From Spirochaetota bacterium (GTDB lineage Bacteria > Spirochaetota > Spirochaetia > Sphaerochaetales > Sphaerochaetaceae): a stretch of DNA of 64,000 nucleotides. The DNA lies in NCBI GenBank assembly GCA_023401595.1, contig JAEXDQ010000049.1, forward strand, positions 1 to 64,000. The letters are read 5' to 3'. Under the pieces are notes generated by a model that was given only the letters and a program-made list of their open reading frames with translations, was not told the origin of the DNA and did no database searches. Shown here piece by piece: positions 8,876-18,186 of the stretch (position 1 is its first letter; the number at the start of each line of letters is the position of its first letter). Position numbers and translations under genes: made by a program.

Positions 8876-9844
8876 ATGAAAGGTGAACGCGTAGCGCAGT
8901 TGGAATTGCTTCTCCATTCGCATCCCGAAGGACTTCGGAGGGCGGAGATCGCGAGAAGACTCGGCGTGCATAGATCCACGATCAGCAGGTATGTGGATGA
9001 ATTGAAACAGTACATAGACATCTACGAAGACAACAACCTCATCAAGATCAAGGAACGCGATGGGGACGAAAACATTGCGCTAAGCGTATATGAAAGTCTC
9101 GCGTTCAACATGTCGGCGGAAATTCTGGCGACCAGCGCTGAGTTCCAGAACCCGCACCTCGCTTCCGGGCTACGGAAAATAGCGATGAACATGAGATCCT
9201 ACGCACCGAAGATCAGCGACAACATCATCCAGGTCGCGGAGTCAATCGACACCGAGGCGCAACGGAAAAAAGAGAACGGACAGTTCAATTCAATCCTGGA
9301 GGTATTGATCGACTCATGGGTCTCCGGCCGCATCGTGCGGATCACCCACCTGCAGGACGACGAACCGATGGAGACGGAACTCGCCCCCTACTTCATCGGG
9401 TTTCGAGAAGAAGAACACGGACGCAACCCGATCAGTGTCACAGGAAGACTCCGCCACACCACGGAGATCGTGACGATCGACATCAGCAAGATCACCGCGG
9501 CGACGATCCTGGACGAGACCTACACGATTCCGGACAACCTCAAGCCGTTCAGACACCCGGACAAACAGGATGGATACGAGAGCATCGACATGGTTCCATT
9601 GGTGTTGAAACTGAAGGAGCAATCGGCCCTCAACTCATTCAGGAACCTCGTCCATGGAACGCCAAGAATTGAAAAGGACGCGCAAGGCGAAACGATCTGT
9701 ACCATGGACGTGGAGAATTCCATTGAACTGATGCTGAGGATCATCCAATGCGGCAACGCCGTCGAAATCCTTGGACCTGAGCAGTATAGGAAAAAATTCT
9801 GCAAGGAACTGAGGAAAATCCTCGATATCTATGACCAAGCATAG
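8876..9844 (+). CDS. HTH and WYL-like domain transcriptional regulator
   Basis: A 322-residue regulator. Residues 1-60 form a DeoR-type helix-turn-helix (GLRRAEIARRLGVHRSTISR); the middle resembles a WYL ligand-binding domain (ELAPYFIGFREEEHG and the following beta strands) and the end the WYL C-terminal extension, though the W-Y-L triplet itself is not conserved. AGAGGT precedes the ATG by five bases; an earlier in-frame Met has no ribosome binding site. Upstream, TGATATACT at 8828-8836 looks like an extended -10, and TTGCA-N6-TGCAA just before the start could be an autoregulatory site. Related proteins respond to nucleic-acid or nucleotide ligands; the target here is unknown. Confidence 0.75.
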   Translation: MKGERVAQLELLLHSHPEGLRRAEIARRLGVHRSTISRYVDELKQYIDIYEDNNLIKIKERDGDENIALSVYESLAFNMSAEILATSAEFQNPHLASGLRKIAMNMRSYAPKISDNIIQVAESIDTEAQRKKENGQFNSILEVLIDSWVSGRIVRITHLQDDEPMETELAPYFIGFREEEHGRNPISVTGRLRHTTEIVTIDISKITAATILDETYTIPDNLKPFRHPDKQDGYESIDMVPLVLKLKEQSALNSFRNLVHGTPRIEKDAQGETICTMDVENSIELMLRIIQCGNAVEILGPEQYRKKFCKELRKILDIYDQA

Positions 9845-9911
9845 TTGTCGAGTCCCGCGCCAGAGAGTATCTTAGATATATCTCGGAAACAGATAGACAT
9901 GGAGGAATAAC

Positions 9912-10073
9912 ATGAAGAAGTATGTTTGCGATTTGTGTGGATATGTGTATGATCCAGCTGAAGGAGATCCAGATGGCGGAATCCAGCCAGGAACCGCTTT
10001 TGAAGATATTCCTGAAGATTGGGTCTGTCCCCTCTGCGGGGCGTCCAAGAGCGACTTCTCTCCCATGGAATAA
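9912..10073 (+). CDS. Rubredoxin
   Basis: A 53-residue iron protein. It has the two CxxCG knuckles that bind one Fe (CDLCGYVYDP near residue 6 and CPLCGASKSDF near residue 39) and the conserved DWVCP. Rubredoxins pass electrons to oxygen- or peroxide-reducing enzymes in anaerobes. GGAGG stands six bases before the ATG and a strong terminator follows at 10114-10140. It is a monocistronic gene after the WYL regulator. Confidence 0.97.
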   Translation: MKKYVCDLCGYVYDPAEGDPDGGIQPGTAFEDIPEDWVCPLCGASKSDFSPME

Positions 10074-10408
10074 ATCGGGGCAAGTCATTCTCGCCACACC
10101 GTGGCATGACAGGAAAACGGAGCTTCGGCTCCGTTTTTTTGTATATGATGGAAAAAACGCCACGGCGACCGACGTCCGGAGCGACAAACCACATGCAGGC
10201 CGACCGTTGAAAAAAAAGACTTGGCCTTGTTGTCGAAACCGTCCGCAACATACATCCTGTCCGCCGAATACGTCATCCGTACCGCAGGCGCCCCCATCCC
10301 CCTGATTCCATGCGTAAAGGACAGAACAAACTACTGCGGGACGCATACTTGGACAACTCCCGCCAACGTTGTATCATGGAAAGGGAACGACCTACAGGGG
10401 GGTGTTAC
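10074..10408. other. Intergenic region with terminator
   Basis: Apart from the rubredoxin terminator at 10114-10140 nothing is recognised. The promoter of the lipoprotein hydrolase must lie in the right half. Confidence 0.4.
10114..10140 (+). terminator. Rubredoxin terminator
   Basis: A 7-bp stem ACGGAGC/GCTCCGT closes a TTCG tetraloop and runs into seven T residues; three A-T pairs extend the base. A textbook factor-independent terminator about 40 bp after the rubredoxin stop. Confidence 0.93.
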
Positions 10409-11869
10409 ATGAAAAAAATACGGCTGACCTGCATGGGCATCATATGCATTGCGGTGGCCATAATATCGATGGCCTGTACTACAACTACGACGGCAGCTCA
10501 GACAGCCGATCCTACCGGCGGCCTGCAAAAACTCCATGGCGTCTGGGAAGGCACCCTGATAGCGGGAGGGACTCCCCTTCTGCTCCAATTCGCCATAGCT
10601 CCCGATGATACCGGAAGCTATCAAGCCAAGCTCACCATCCCGCAGCAGATGGCGGCGAACCTCCCCAGCTCTTCCCTGACGATGGACGCGGATGCGGTCA
10701 CTATGGAATTCAACTACTTCGGCATCAGCCTCAACCTTCAGGCTGACGACCCGCAGACGCCCCGGACATTGACCGGAACCTATTTCCAAGCAGGGGAATA
10801 TCCATTGGTTCTCAGTAAAACGGAGCTTGACCCGCTGACGTTCAACCGCAGACCGCAGGATCCAGTACAGTCTTATCCCTACATCAGCGAAAACATCACC
10901 TTTTCTCAGACTGTCGAACAATTTACCCTGGCGGGAACCGTCACCAGGCCGAACGACGGCAAAAAGCACCCCGCCGTCGTATTGGTCTCCGGCTCGGGCA
11001 GCCAGGACCGCAACGAGGAGCTGATGAACCACCGGCCTTTCCTCGTCCTTGCGGACGCATTGACCAAAGCCGGATACGCGGTATTCCGGTACGACGACCG
11101 GGGCTACGGCCTTTCCGGCGGAAACCCACTGACGGCGACCACGCTGGAAATCGCAGACGACGCTTCCGCGGCGCTGGATTGGTTGAAAGAACAACCCTAT
11201 GTGGAGACCTCGAAGCTGTTCGTAATCGGACATAGCGAAGGAGGCATCATTGCTCCTATACTCGCCTCCCGCAGGGATGACCTCGCAGGCATCGTCATGC
11301 TGGCGGGAACGGGCGTCCCAGGGAAACAGATATCCCTCTACCAGGCCAAAATCATCAACATGGCGATGGGAATACCTGAAGAAACCGCCGATTTGCTGAA
11401 CTCGCTCAGCAGCCGGGTATTCGACATAGCGACGGACAAATCCAAGACGGAGGAACAGCGGATGGCGGAAATTATGGAGGTCGTCCAGACCAGCCCGGAA
11501 CAGGTACGCCCCCTGATGGAAGCCTCGGTCCCGGGCTTCTCCCAGCTGTTCATTCCCTGGCAGCAGACCTTCCTGACGCTCGATCCGGCGGCGTACCTCG
11601 GAAAGGTAGAAATCCCTACCCTCGTACTCAACGGCGACAAGGATTTTCAGGTTCCCGTCGGGCTGAACATCCCCGCCATAGAGCGGGCGTTTGAAAACGG
11701 CGCACGACCGGACTATATGGTGATCATCTATGAAAACCTCAACCATCTGTTCCAGCCTTGCGAGACAGGAATGCTGGATGAATATTATCAGATTGAAACA
11801 ACGATAGCCCCGCAGGTGCTTAGCGATATCGTTCAATGGTTGAATACTATCTGTGAGACATCGTTATAG
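10409..11869 (+). CDS. Lipoprotein alpha/beta hydrolase with N-terminal DUF domain
   Basis: A 486-residue secreted hydrolase. Residues 1-25 are a lipoprotein signal peptide with lipobox ISMAC (lipidated Cys near residue 23). Residues about 40-160 form a beta-rich domain with HGVWEGTL start, of the kind that precedes many secreted dienelactone-hydrolase-like enzymes. The C-terminal alpha/beta hydrolase has oxyanion region LVSGSGSQDRNE and nucleophile elbow GHSEGG near residue 300, and an Asp in NGDKDFQVP and a late His in NLNHLF complete a triad. AGGGGGG lies six bases before the ATG. Substrate unknown; probably an esterase or peptidase on the cell surface. Confidence 0.85.
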   Translation: MKKIRLTCMGIICIAVAIISMACTTTTTAAQTADPTGGLQKLHGVWEGTLIAGGTPLLLQFAIAPDDTGSYQAKLTIPQQMAANLPSSSLTMDADAVTMEFNYFGISLNLQADDPQTPRTLTGTYFQAGEYPLVLSKTELDPLTFNRRPQDPVQSYPYISENITFSQTVEQFTLAGTVTRPNDGKKHPAVVLVSGSGSQDRNEELMNHRPFLVLADALTKAGYAVFRYDDRGYGLSGGNPLTATTLEIADDASAALDWLKEQPYVETSKLFVIGHSEGGIIAPILASRRDDLAGIVMLAGTGVPGKQISLYQAKIINMAMGIPEETADLLNSLSSRVFDIATDKSKTEEQRMAEIMEVVQTSPEQVRPLMEASVPGFSQLFIPWQQTFLTLDPAAYLGKVEIPTLVLNGDKDFQVPVGLNIPAIERAFENGARPDYMVIIYENLNHLFQPCETGMLDEYYQIETTIAPQVLSDIVQWLNTICETSL

Positions 11870-11927
11870 ATAATACAATGACGATGGAACGGAGAAAGCG
11901 CAGGAGGACGGGAAACAAGAATCGAGC

Positions 11928-13238
11928 TTATACAAGATGAACGATCTCTTTCTTGACCGCCTCCCGCAGCCGTTCATCTTCTGTAATGATCACAGGGGAT
12001 TCCTTGATCCGGAACAGAACCAAGGCTCCGGCGACGGCGGCGACCAACATGACGAACAGCTCGACCCGGAGGTAGGCGCCGCCCCGTATCGTAGTGAACA
12101 ACACGAGGAACACCCCTATGAATTCTGAATTCAGGGAAAGCAACCCCTGGGAGACGGTCTCCGCTACCGGATGACTCAGTTCGGCCGCATACTGATACCC
12201 CAACGGGCCGGCGCCCATGAGGAAAAAGCCAAGCAAGCCAGCCCCGGTCAGAGCGACCATCCGGGACGAAAACACCCAGAACGACAATACGGAAGGGAAT
12301 GTAATCAACAATCCGCCAGGAATCGCACCGATACTGCAGATAATGAGGAACAGCTTTCTTTTTCGGAACCTGTCGCTCAAAGCCGGTATCAACAACGCGC
12401 CAAGCATACCGCCGCAGAGCATGACCACCCCTACGATCGCATTTGAATTGGGAAATCCGGTCAAAGCGCTGACGCCATCGACCTTGACGAGCAGGGTGAT
12501 GAAATGAGCCCATCCAAGACTGAATACGACCATGAGCCCCACGAAAGAGGGATTACGGAACATTTTCTTATAGGACTGCTTGAAGGCCGGCGGTTCGCTC
12601 GGTTCAAACGAAGCCGGCGTAGGCGGTTTCTCCTTGATCAACACCCCGCCAAGGAGTGCCATGACGGAACAACCAATTCCATAGACCATCATCAGTCTAT
12701 CTACACCGGTGCCATAGTCGGCGGTCCCGTAATTCGTCCCGACCATCATCGGAGAAAATATCATGATCAATCCCAACGCCAGATATTGGGAAAAAGAGAC
12801 CAGCCCTATGGCGAAACCCCGGTCCCTCAGCGGAAACCAACGTACTCCTACGGTCGTCACGCTGTTGAGTATCAACGGCTGGGCGAACGCAAGGAGAATC
12901 TGGAACCCCACGACAGCCCGGAAATCGGTAGCCAGCAACCACTTCCCGATACTTCCGACAATGACCATGCAGGCGGCGGTACGGAGACTGAAAACGATAC
13001 CGAACCTGTCGATGACATACGACGCGGGAATGCTGGCAAGCACGAATATGATCATGTATACCAACGCGAGGAAATCAATATTGAAGAACGAAGACGGATC
13101 AAACTGTCCCTGGTAGAATATACCGGCGGCTCTGACTACCGGAGCCAACGCCATCCAATGCAGCTCCACGGAGAGTGTCAGGAACATCAAGGCGACAAGA
13201 ATGAGCCATCTGTATTTATACGCCCGTACACTTTTCAT
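11928..13238 (-). CDS. Major facilitator superfamily transporter
   Basis: A 436-residue membrane protein with about 12 hydrophobic segments and the MFS loop signature DRFGIVFSLR between helices 2 and 3 and LSDRFRKRK between helices 8 and 9. The pattern (ASIPASYVIDRFG) is like the FLVCR/organic-anion group. The ATG start has only a weak GGTGG upstream; a TTG eight codons earlier is the alternative. It is divergent from the nitroreductase. Substrate cannot be predicted. Confidence 0.8.
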   Translation of the reverse strand: MKSVRAYKYRWLILVALMFLTLSVELHWMALAPVVRAAGIFYQGQFDPSSFFNIDFLALVYMIIFVLASIPASYVIDRFGIVFSLRTAACMVIVGSIGKWLLATDFRAVVGFQILLAFAQPLILNSVTTVGVRWFPLRDRGFAIGLVSFSQYLALGLIMIFSPMMVGTNYGTADYGTGVDRLMMVYGIGCSVMALLGGVLIKEKPPTPASFEPSEPPAFKQSYKKMFRNPSFVGLMVVFSLGWAHFITLLVKVDGVSALTGFPNSNAIVGVVMLCGGMLGALLIPALSDRFRKRKLFLIICSIGAIPGGLLITFPSVLSFWVFSSRMVALTGAGLLGFFLMGAGPLGYQYAAELSHPVAETVSQGLLSLNSEFIGVFLVLFTTIRGGAYLRVELFVMLVAAVAGALVLFRIKESPVIITEDERLREAVKKEIVHLV

Positions 13239-13410
13239 GGCAGCTACCACCGTATTACACAAAATCAGATCGTGACCATATTACTCCAAACACAGCGGCT
13301 TGTACACAACAACGGAAAAACCCATGCCCTCAGATATCCGCCGCTGGATGATTTCATGAAAACCTGCTATGTTTTCTACACAGGACATCATACCGACAGG
13401 AGCAAATAGC

Positions 13411-14208
13411 ATGAAGGACACCTTGACCACGATACACAACCGCAGGTCGATCAGGGCATACGCCGACCGCCCTATATCAGAAGAGGATGTAACAGCGCTC
13501 AAAGAAGCGACTCTCCGCGCGCCATCGGCGGGAAACATGCTCTACTATTCCATCATTGAAGCGAAGGATCAACAGGTCAAGGACAAGCTCGCCGTCTTTT
13601 GCGACAACCAACCGATGATCGCGAAGGCCCCATTGGTATGGGTATTCCTCGCGGACACCCAGAAATGGGTCAACTATTTCAAAGAAGGGGGATCCGTGTC
13701 GCGGGGCGAGAAGGAAGGGACGGCGGTCTGGAGGAAGCCCGGACTCGGGGACATGCACCTCTGCATGCAGGACGCCATTATCGCGGCCCAGACCGCTGTA
13801 CTCGCCGCAGAAGCCATGGGGATCGGTTCCTGTTATATAGGGGATATCATTGAACACTATGAGGAAGTCCGGGACCTGCTGGACCTGAAGCAGTATACGA
13901 TCCCGGCCTGCATGGTCATATTCGGCTATCCCAAGAACCCAGAGAACAAGGTGGAACTGAAGAAACGTTGTCCGGCGGCGAGCATTTTCATGACAGACCG
14001 GTACAGGGAACCGCATCTTCCTGAACTGCGGGAAGCGTACGGAGAGCTTGAGGAAGACCTACGCCTTCACAACCGCCTGCCCTTCGGCAATACAGGCTCG
14101 ATCGCCGACTTCTATTATTTCCGCAAGTACGCCAGCGATTTCATGCATGAGATGAACAGATCGGCAAAAACCTTTATCGATCGATGGAACGGTCCTGAAG
14201 AAAGCTGA
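13411..14208 (+). CDS. Nitroreductase family protein
   Basis: A 265-residue FMN-dependent oxidoreductase. The FMN phosphate-binding stretch HNRRSIRAYADRPISEED is near residue 7, with RAPSAGNMLYY near residue 32 and the GIGSCYIGD loop near residue 145. AGGAG stands eight bases before the ATG. Its last 35 bp overlap the end of the convergent SPFH gene. Reduces quinones, nitro compounds or flavins with NAD(P)H; substrate unknown. Confidence 0.87.
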   Translation: MKDTLTTIHNRRSIRAYADRPISEEDVTALKEATLRAPSAGNMLYYSIIEAKDQQVKDKLAVFCDNQPMIAKAPLVWVFLADTQKWVNYFKEGGSVSRGEKEGTAVWRKPGLGDMHLCMQDAIIAAQTAVLAAEAMGIGSCYIGDIIEHYEEVRDLLDLKQYTIPACMVIFGYPKNPENKVELKKRCPAASIFMTDRYREPHLPELREAYGELEEDLRLHNRLPFGNTGSIADFYYFRKYASDFMHEMNRSAKTFIDRWNGPEES

Positions 14209-15139
14209 TCTTTCCATCGCCGACGGTCTCTTCCCTGTTACGCAAGGCCCCGGACACCAGCTGGCCGCAGTTCGGACAGAAACGCGCGACCTCAGGTATC
14301 GCCGCATGGCAGAACCGGCATTCAGCGGTACGGAGGCTTTGCGCGGACGGGTTGTCAATTCGAGTACGCTTGACAATGCCGACGGGATACTTCTCCACTA
14401 CATTCTCCATGGACAATTGCTGGAGAGCTTTCAAACAACGGGACATGTCTTCATCGTTGACCCGTAGCGTATCAAGATAGAAAGCATCCACACCTAGACC
14501 GTACAGCTTCAGGTCGTGTTCGACAGTCTGACGCACATGGCGGGACAGAAGCGGATAGGAAAGGGTCAATATCGACAGATTGTAGGTCTTGATGATGTTA
14601 CCGATGTTTTTCTCAAGCCTTGTGTTGATCATGGTCCGGCAGACGTTCAGCAGCTTCTCCTCGCTAAAGGATTCACGAACCGCGCCAAGCGACAGAACAT
14701 GTTGAAAGAACATGCGGATATCGTCCGGTACAAGTACCAGCCGACCGAACAGATACAACCGATATTCAACGAAACAGACGGGATCGAGTACATGCATCGG
14801 CCCGTTGCTCGTACCGAAATACAAGGACCACTGCACCTCCGTGTTCAAGAAGAAGACATCTACGAAAACCGGCTCCTCGCCGAAAGAGGGAACGGCCTTC
14901 GCTAGTTCAGGGAACCGCTCGCGCACCATGGGGTATTTCCCCATGGGAAGGCAGTCATACGCGACCCCGTCCTTGACGAGAACCGCATACAGTTTTTGTC
15001 CGACGTCAAGCTGGAGGCTCCTGCATGCACCGCCTGTCGTTCCAGCGGCGCCGGCCGCCACCGGTACAGAAACAGGATAACGCCATATGAACCGCTGGTC
15101 AGAATCATCTCTTTGCGCATACGAAATGATTTTTGCCAT
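14174..15139 (-). CDS. SPFH-domain protein with C-terminal zinc ribbon
   Basis: A 321-residue protein of the YdjI-like SPFH (virion-core-protein-like) family. Residues about 30-220 are the SPFH-type region (LDVGQKLYAVLVKDGVAYD, then FFLNTEVQWSLYFGTSNGP), followed by an alpha-helical part and near residue 275 a zinc ribbon of two CxxC knuckles (CRFCHAAIPEVARFCPNCG). No signal peptide. GGAGG precedes the ATG. Such proteins are thought to form membrane-associated scaffolds. It overlaps the nitroreductase tail to tail by 35 bp, so the two transcripts can form a short duplex. Confidence 0.75.
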   Translation of the reverse strand: MAKIISYAQRDDSDQRFIWRYPVSVPVAAGAAGTTGGACRSLQLDVGQKLYAVLVKDGVAYDCLPMGKYPMVRERFPELAKAVPSFGEEPVFVDVFFLNTEVQWSLYFGTSNGPMHVLDPVCFVEYRLYLFGRLVLVPDDIRMFFQHVLSLGAVRESFSEEKLLNVCRTMINTRLEKNIGNIIKTYNLSILTLSYPLLSRHVRQTVEHDLKLYGLGVDAFYLDTLRVNDEDMSRCLKALQQLSMENVVEKYPVGIVKRTRIDNPSAQSLRTAECRFCHAAIPEVARFCPNCGQLVSGALRNREETVGDGKISFLQDRSIDR

Positions 15140-15540
15140 CCGTTCCCTCCTCTCCGGTCACAGCCCCCAGAACGCATACCGCTTTCCGACAATCTCTTCG
15201 GTAAGTATATCAACACGGATTTCAGGAACAAAGTATAATCAAATATCTTCCCGATGAAAAATAAGCTATCGGTACAAATCTCATACGTACCTACGGACAA
15301 ACGGCCAAGTTCCAAATTCCAAGTTTCAATTTATTATATTTTACACGAACTCAGGCTAAGTAAATGCGTCAATCCTGACAGTTACGCCATCATTTTTGAC
15401 ATGCAGAGTATCAAAAGAATACAAAACCGTCGCGGACCGGACGAATCCAAATCCACGACGGTTGTACCAGATGCGCAGGGAACAGGAATCGGAAATCGAG
15501 AATCAGCCGAAGAACCGGCGAAGGTCATCCTCCACCTGTA
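15140..15540. other. Intergenic region with terminator
   Basis: Holds the SPFH promoter side and the ferredoxin terminator at 15421-15463. No gene is recognised; plus-strand reading frames through it lack ribosome binding sites and family features. Confidence 0.4.
15421..15463 (-). terminator. Ferredoxin terminator
   Basis: On the minus strand AACCGTCG pairs with CGACGGTT across a long loop and is followed by a TTTTG tail, about 80 bp after the ferredoxin stop. Confidence 0.65.
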
Positions 15541-15738
15541 TCAGGTGATCGTTTCTATCGTGATGACTCCCGCGGGGCAACCGCCGGCAGCCTCCTCGGC
15601 GTTTTCTTCATATTCAGGGATGACGTCGGCGAAGGCCAAAGCCTTGCCTTCCGCATCGATCAAGAATACTTCAGGACAAGTGTCCGCGCATAAACCGCAG
15701 CCGATGCATCCGTCCCTATCGATACAAGCTCTTTTCAT
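15541..15738 (-). CDS. Single-cluster [4Fe-4S] ferredoxin
   Basis: A 65-residue ferredoxin. The cluster ligands are CIGCGLCADTCP (CxxCxxC...CP) near residue 10 and a distant fourth Cys in GGCPAGVI near residue 55, as in the monocluster ferredoxins of Thermotoga type. AAAGGAG is eight bases before the ATG. It is a likely electron carrier for the pyruvate:ferredoxin oxidoreductase encoded in this window. Confidence 0.93.
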   Translation of the reverse strand: MKRACIDRDGCIGCGLCADTCPEVFLIDAEGKALAFADVIPEYEENAEEAAGGCPAGVITIETIT

Positions 15739-15863
15739 GTCTTTCGCTCCTTTCCGACGTGGGTCTACCGAAGGTCGCGCCACCGCTCGCATGGCATACT
15801 ACGCCGCCTGTTCATTCCCCATGCAGGGTATGGACACCCTCCATGTCCGCTTCCCGCAAAGCA

Positions 15864-16199
15864 TCATTTTCTCTCGGCAGGAAATACTACGACCAAGAAC
15901 ATCTTGAAACGTTCCTTGGCAAAAACAGAATGGGGATGCCCCGCAGGCATGACGATCGAATCCCCGACCGACAACGCATGCTTCTCGCCATCTATGACGA
16001 CCTCCCCTTCCCCGTCGAGGACAATCACCAACGCGTCGCCGCCAGACGCATGCGTCCCGATCTCTTCCCCTTTGTCAAAGGCGAACAACGTCAGACTCAA
16101 CGCATCATTCTGCTCCAAGGTCCTGCTGACGACCTGTCCCGGCATGTACGCCACCTGCTCAGCGAAAGACATCACTTCTCCAATCATCAAATTCTTCAT
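15864..16199 (-). CDS. Small cupin-domain protein
   Basis: A 111-residue single cupin barrel. The first motif is IGTHASGGDALVIVLDGEGE and the second is PAGHPHSVFA. One of the usual metal-binding His/Glu positions of motif 1 is changed, so metal binding is not certain. GGAGGG lies nine bases before the ATG. Not obviously linked in function to the ferredoxin 130 bp downstream. Confidence 0.8.
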   Translation of the reverse strand: MKNLMIGEVMSFAEQVAYMPGQVVSRTLEQNDALSLTLFAFDKGEEIGTHASGGDALVIVLDGEGEVVIDGEKHALSVGDSIVMPAGHPHSVFAKERFKMFLVVVFPAERK

Positions 16200-16290
16200 A
16201 TCCGTGGCCCTCCATATATAAAGTACGCAAGTTTTTTCCATTAGTATGTTGGAAAAACAACAGATATGCGGGAAATCGCCGCTTTTTAAC

Positions 16291-16332
16291 GAAAAGAAAA
16301 CCACCGTCATGTATTTCCAGTACCGACGGTGG
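16291..16332 (-). terminator. Terminator of the sugar ABC transporter operon
   Basis: On the minus strand CCACCGTC pairs with GACGGTGG around a 16-base loop, then TTTTCTTTT. It lies 35 bp after the second permease gene. Confidence 0.85.
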
Positions 16333-16367
16333 ATATAAAGAAGACAGGCAAAGAGAAGAATCGAAAA

Positions 16368-17192
16368 TCAGCCCTTGACGGCCCCCATGGTGATGCCATT
16401 GGCAAAATACTTCTGGAAACAGATGAAGATCAGGACGATCGGTAGCGAACCGAGCGTCGCGCCTGCCATGATCACCCCGTAGTCGGTGGCCATTTCCGCC
16501 TGCAAGGTCGCCACGCCCAACGCGATACTGAGCTTGCTCCTTGACTGAAGCATGACCAATTGGAGGAAATAGTCATTCCAGGTCGATATGAACGTAAAGA
16601 TCGCCAAAGCGCCGAACGCCGGTTTGATGATCGGACAGACCACGTTCACGAAAGTACGGGTCTCCCCCGCGCCGTCGATCCTGGCCGCCTCAAGGATTTC
16701 TGTAGGGATGGTTTCGGAGAACTGCTTCATGAGGAACACCCCGAACGGCCATCCTACCGCGGGCAGGATGACTGCGGAAAGCGTATTGTACAGCCCTAGC
16801 ATATTCATGATACGAACCAACGGGACCAGCACGACCTGTTTTGGCAGGGCCATGGCGCAGATGAGAATCGAAAAAACAATCTTCCGGCCAGTAAAACTCT
16901 TCTTCGCCAGGACATAACCGCCCATGGAGGCGGTCACGCAGACCAAAACCATCGACACCAAGGACATCCAAACGCTATTGAAGAACCACAGCAGCGCGGG
17001 GTTGTTGAACAGCTTCTGGAAATTGTACATGGTGGGGTTTTTCGGAAACCACTCAGGGGGCAGCTGCATGGTGACGGACTGCGCCTTGAACGCGCCGGTG
17101 ATGATCCAGTAGAACGGGAAAATGAACATTAGCGCGACAATTACCAGCAGTACGAAAGCCACGTAATGGTAGATACCTCTGTTTTTCGTCAT
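16368..17192 (-). CDS. Carbohydrate ABC transporter permease (MalG-like)
   Basis: A 274-residue inner-membrane permease with six hydrophobic segments and the cytoplasmic EAA loop, EAARIDGAGETRTFVNVVCP near residue 190, that docks the ATPase. It ends with ANGITMGAVKG, the usual MalG-type tail. GGGGAGG precedes the ATG and only 12 bp separate it from the first permease. No ATPase gene is in this operon; a shared MsmK-type ATPase elsewhere is likely. Confidence 0.92.
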   Translation of the reverse strand: MTKNRGIYHYVAFVLLVIVALMFIFPFYWIITGAFKAQSVTMQLPPEWFPKNPTMYNFQKLFNNPALLWFFNSVWMSLVSMVLVCVTASMGGYVLAKKSFTGRKIVFSILICAMALPKQVVLVPLVRIMNMLGLYNTLSAVILPAVGWPFGVFLMKQFSETIPTEILEAARIDGAGETRTFVNVVCPIIKPAFGALAIFTFISTWNDYFLQLVMLQSRSKLSIALGVATLQAEMATDYGVIMAGATLGSLPIVLIFICFQKYFANGITMGAVKG

Positions 17193-17204
17193 ACACCGCC
17201 TCCC

Positions 17205-18119
17205 CTAGTAGTCCACGTCACTTTTCATGACCTTGAACTGTATGGCGCTGAATAGCGCGATGATGATCGCGAGCAGAACGCCCATGGCGTTCGCATAGCC
17301 GTACCGGTACAGCGAGAAGGCGTTCTGATAGAGGTAGTACATGACGGTACTGGTCGAATACACAGGCCCGCCGGAGGTGAGCAGCTGTATTAACGCGAAA
17401 CACTGGAAGGAATTGATGGTGGTAATGACGATCACATACAACGTGGTCGGCATGACGCTCGGCCACTTGACCTGCCAGAAGGTCCGGAACTTCGAAGCGC
17501 CGTCAACCTCCGCCGCCTCGATGATCGAGTTGTCCACATTCCCCAGCGCGGCGATATACAGGACTATCGGCTGGCCGATGGATGTGGTGAACAATATGGC
17601 GAGAATACACCAGATCGCCGTAGTCTTGTCCCCGAGCCACGCTATGTTCTTGTCCAGGACGCCAACCGCCTGAAGCAACCAGTTCAGGATACCTGAATAC
17701 TTGTCGAAAATCCATTTCCACACGACGACGACCGAAACGGTCCCGGTCACTACCGGCAGATAGAACACGCCGCGGAAAAACGAAGTCACAAGCGGCTTTG
17801 ATTCATAGATGAGGGACGCCACCCACAAGGAGAACACCGTCACCAACGGTACCGAGGTAATGACTATGACGATCGTATTGACGACCGACTTCTGGAACTT
17901 GACGTCCTTGAACAGCTCGGTATAGTTCCTGAAGCCGATGAAATCGAACTTGCTCATCGTGTAATTGAAGAAACTCGTCACAATCCCCATACCCATGGGA
18001 ACGAGAACGAAGCCGATGAAGAAAACCATCATAGGCAGCAGGAACAAGTACGAGGCGATGTTCTGCTGCCGCTGTATCGCATGGCTGACACCTTGTTTGT
18101 TTGTTTTGTACAAGGCCAT
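17205..18119 (-). CDS. Carbohydrate ABC transporter permease (MalF-like)
   Basis: A 304-residue permease with six transmembrane segments and the EAA loop EAAEVDGASKFRTFWQVKWP near residue 210. Start set at the ATG with GGAGGGG four to five bases upstream; an in-frame Met six codons earlier overlaps the ribosome binding site. Second gene of the binding protein-permease-permease operon. Confidence 0.92.
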   Translation of the reverse strand: MALYKTNKQGVSHAIQRQQNIASYLFLLPMMVFFIGFVLVPMGMGIVTSFFNYTMSKFDFIGFRNYTELFKDVKFQKSVVNTIVIVITSVPLVTVFSLWVASLIYESKPLVTSFFRGVFYLPVVTGTVSVVVVWKWIFDKYSGILNWLLQAVGVLDKNIAWLGDKTTAIWCILAILFTTSIGQPIVLYIAALGNVDNSIIEAAEVDGASKFRTFWQVKWPSVMPTTLYVIVITTINSFQCFALIQLLTSGGPVYSTSTVMYYLYQNAFSLYRYGYANAMGVLLAIIIALFSAIQFKVMKSDVDY

Positions 18120-18186
18120 GATTCCCCTCCAGTTCAAAAGGGACCGCCACGTCAGCGGCAGTCCCCTTGAACAACCTTTCGAGCGA

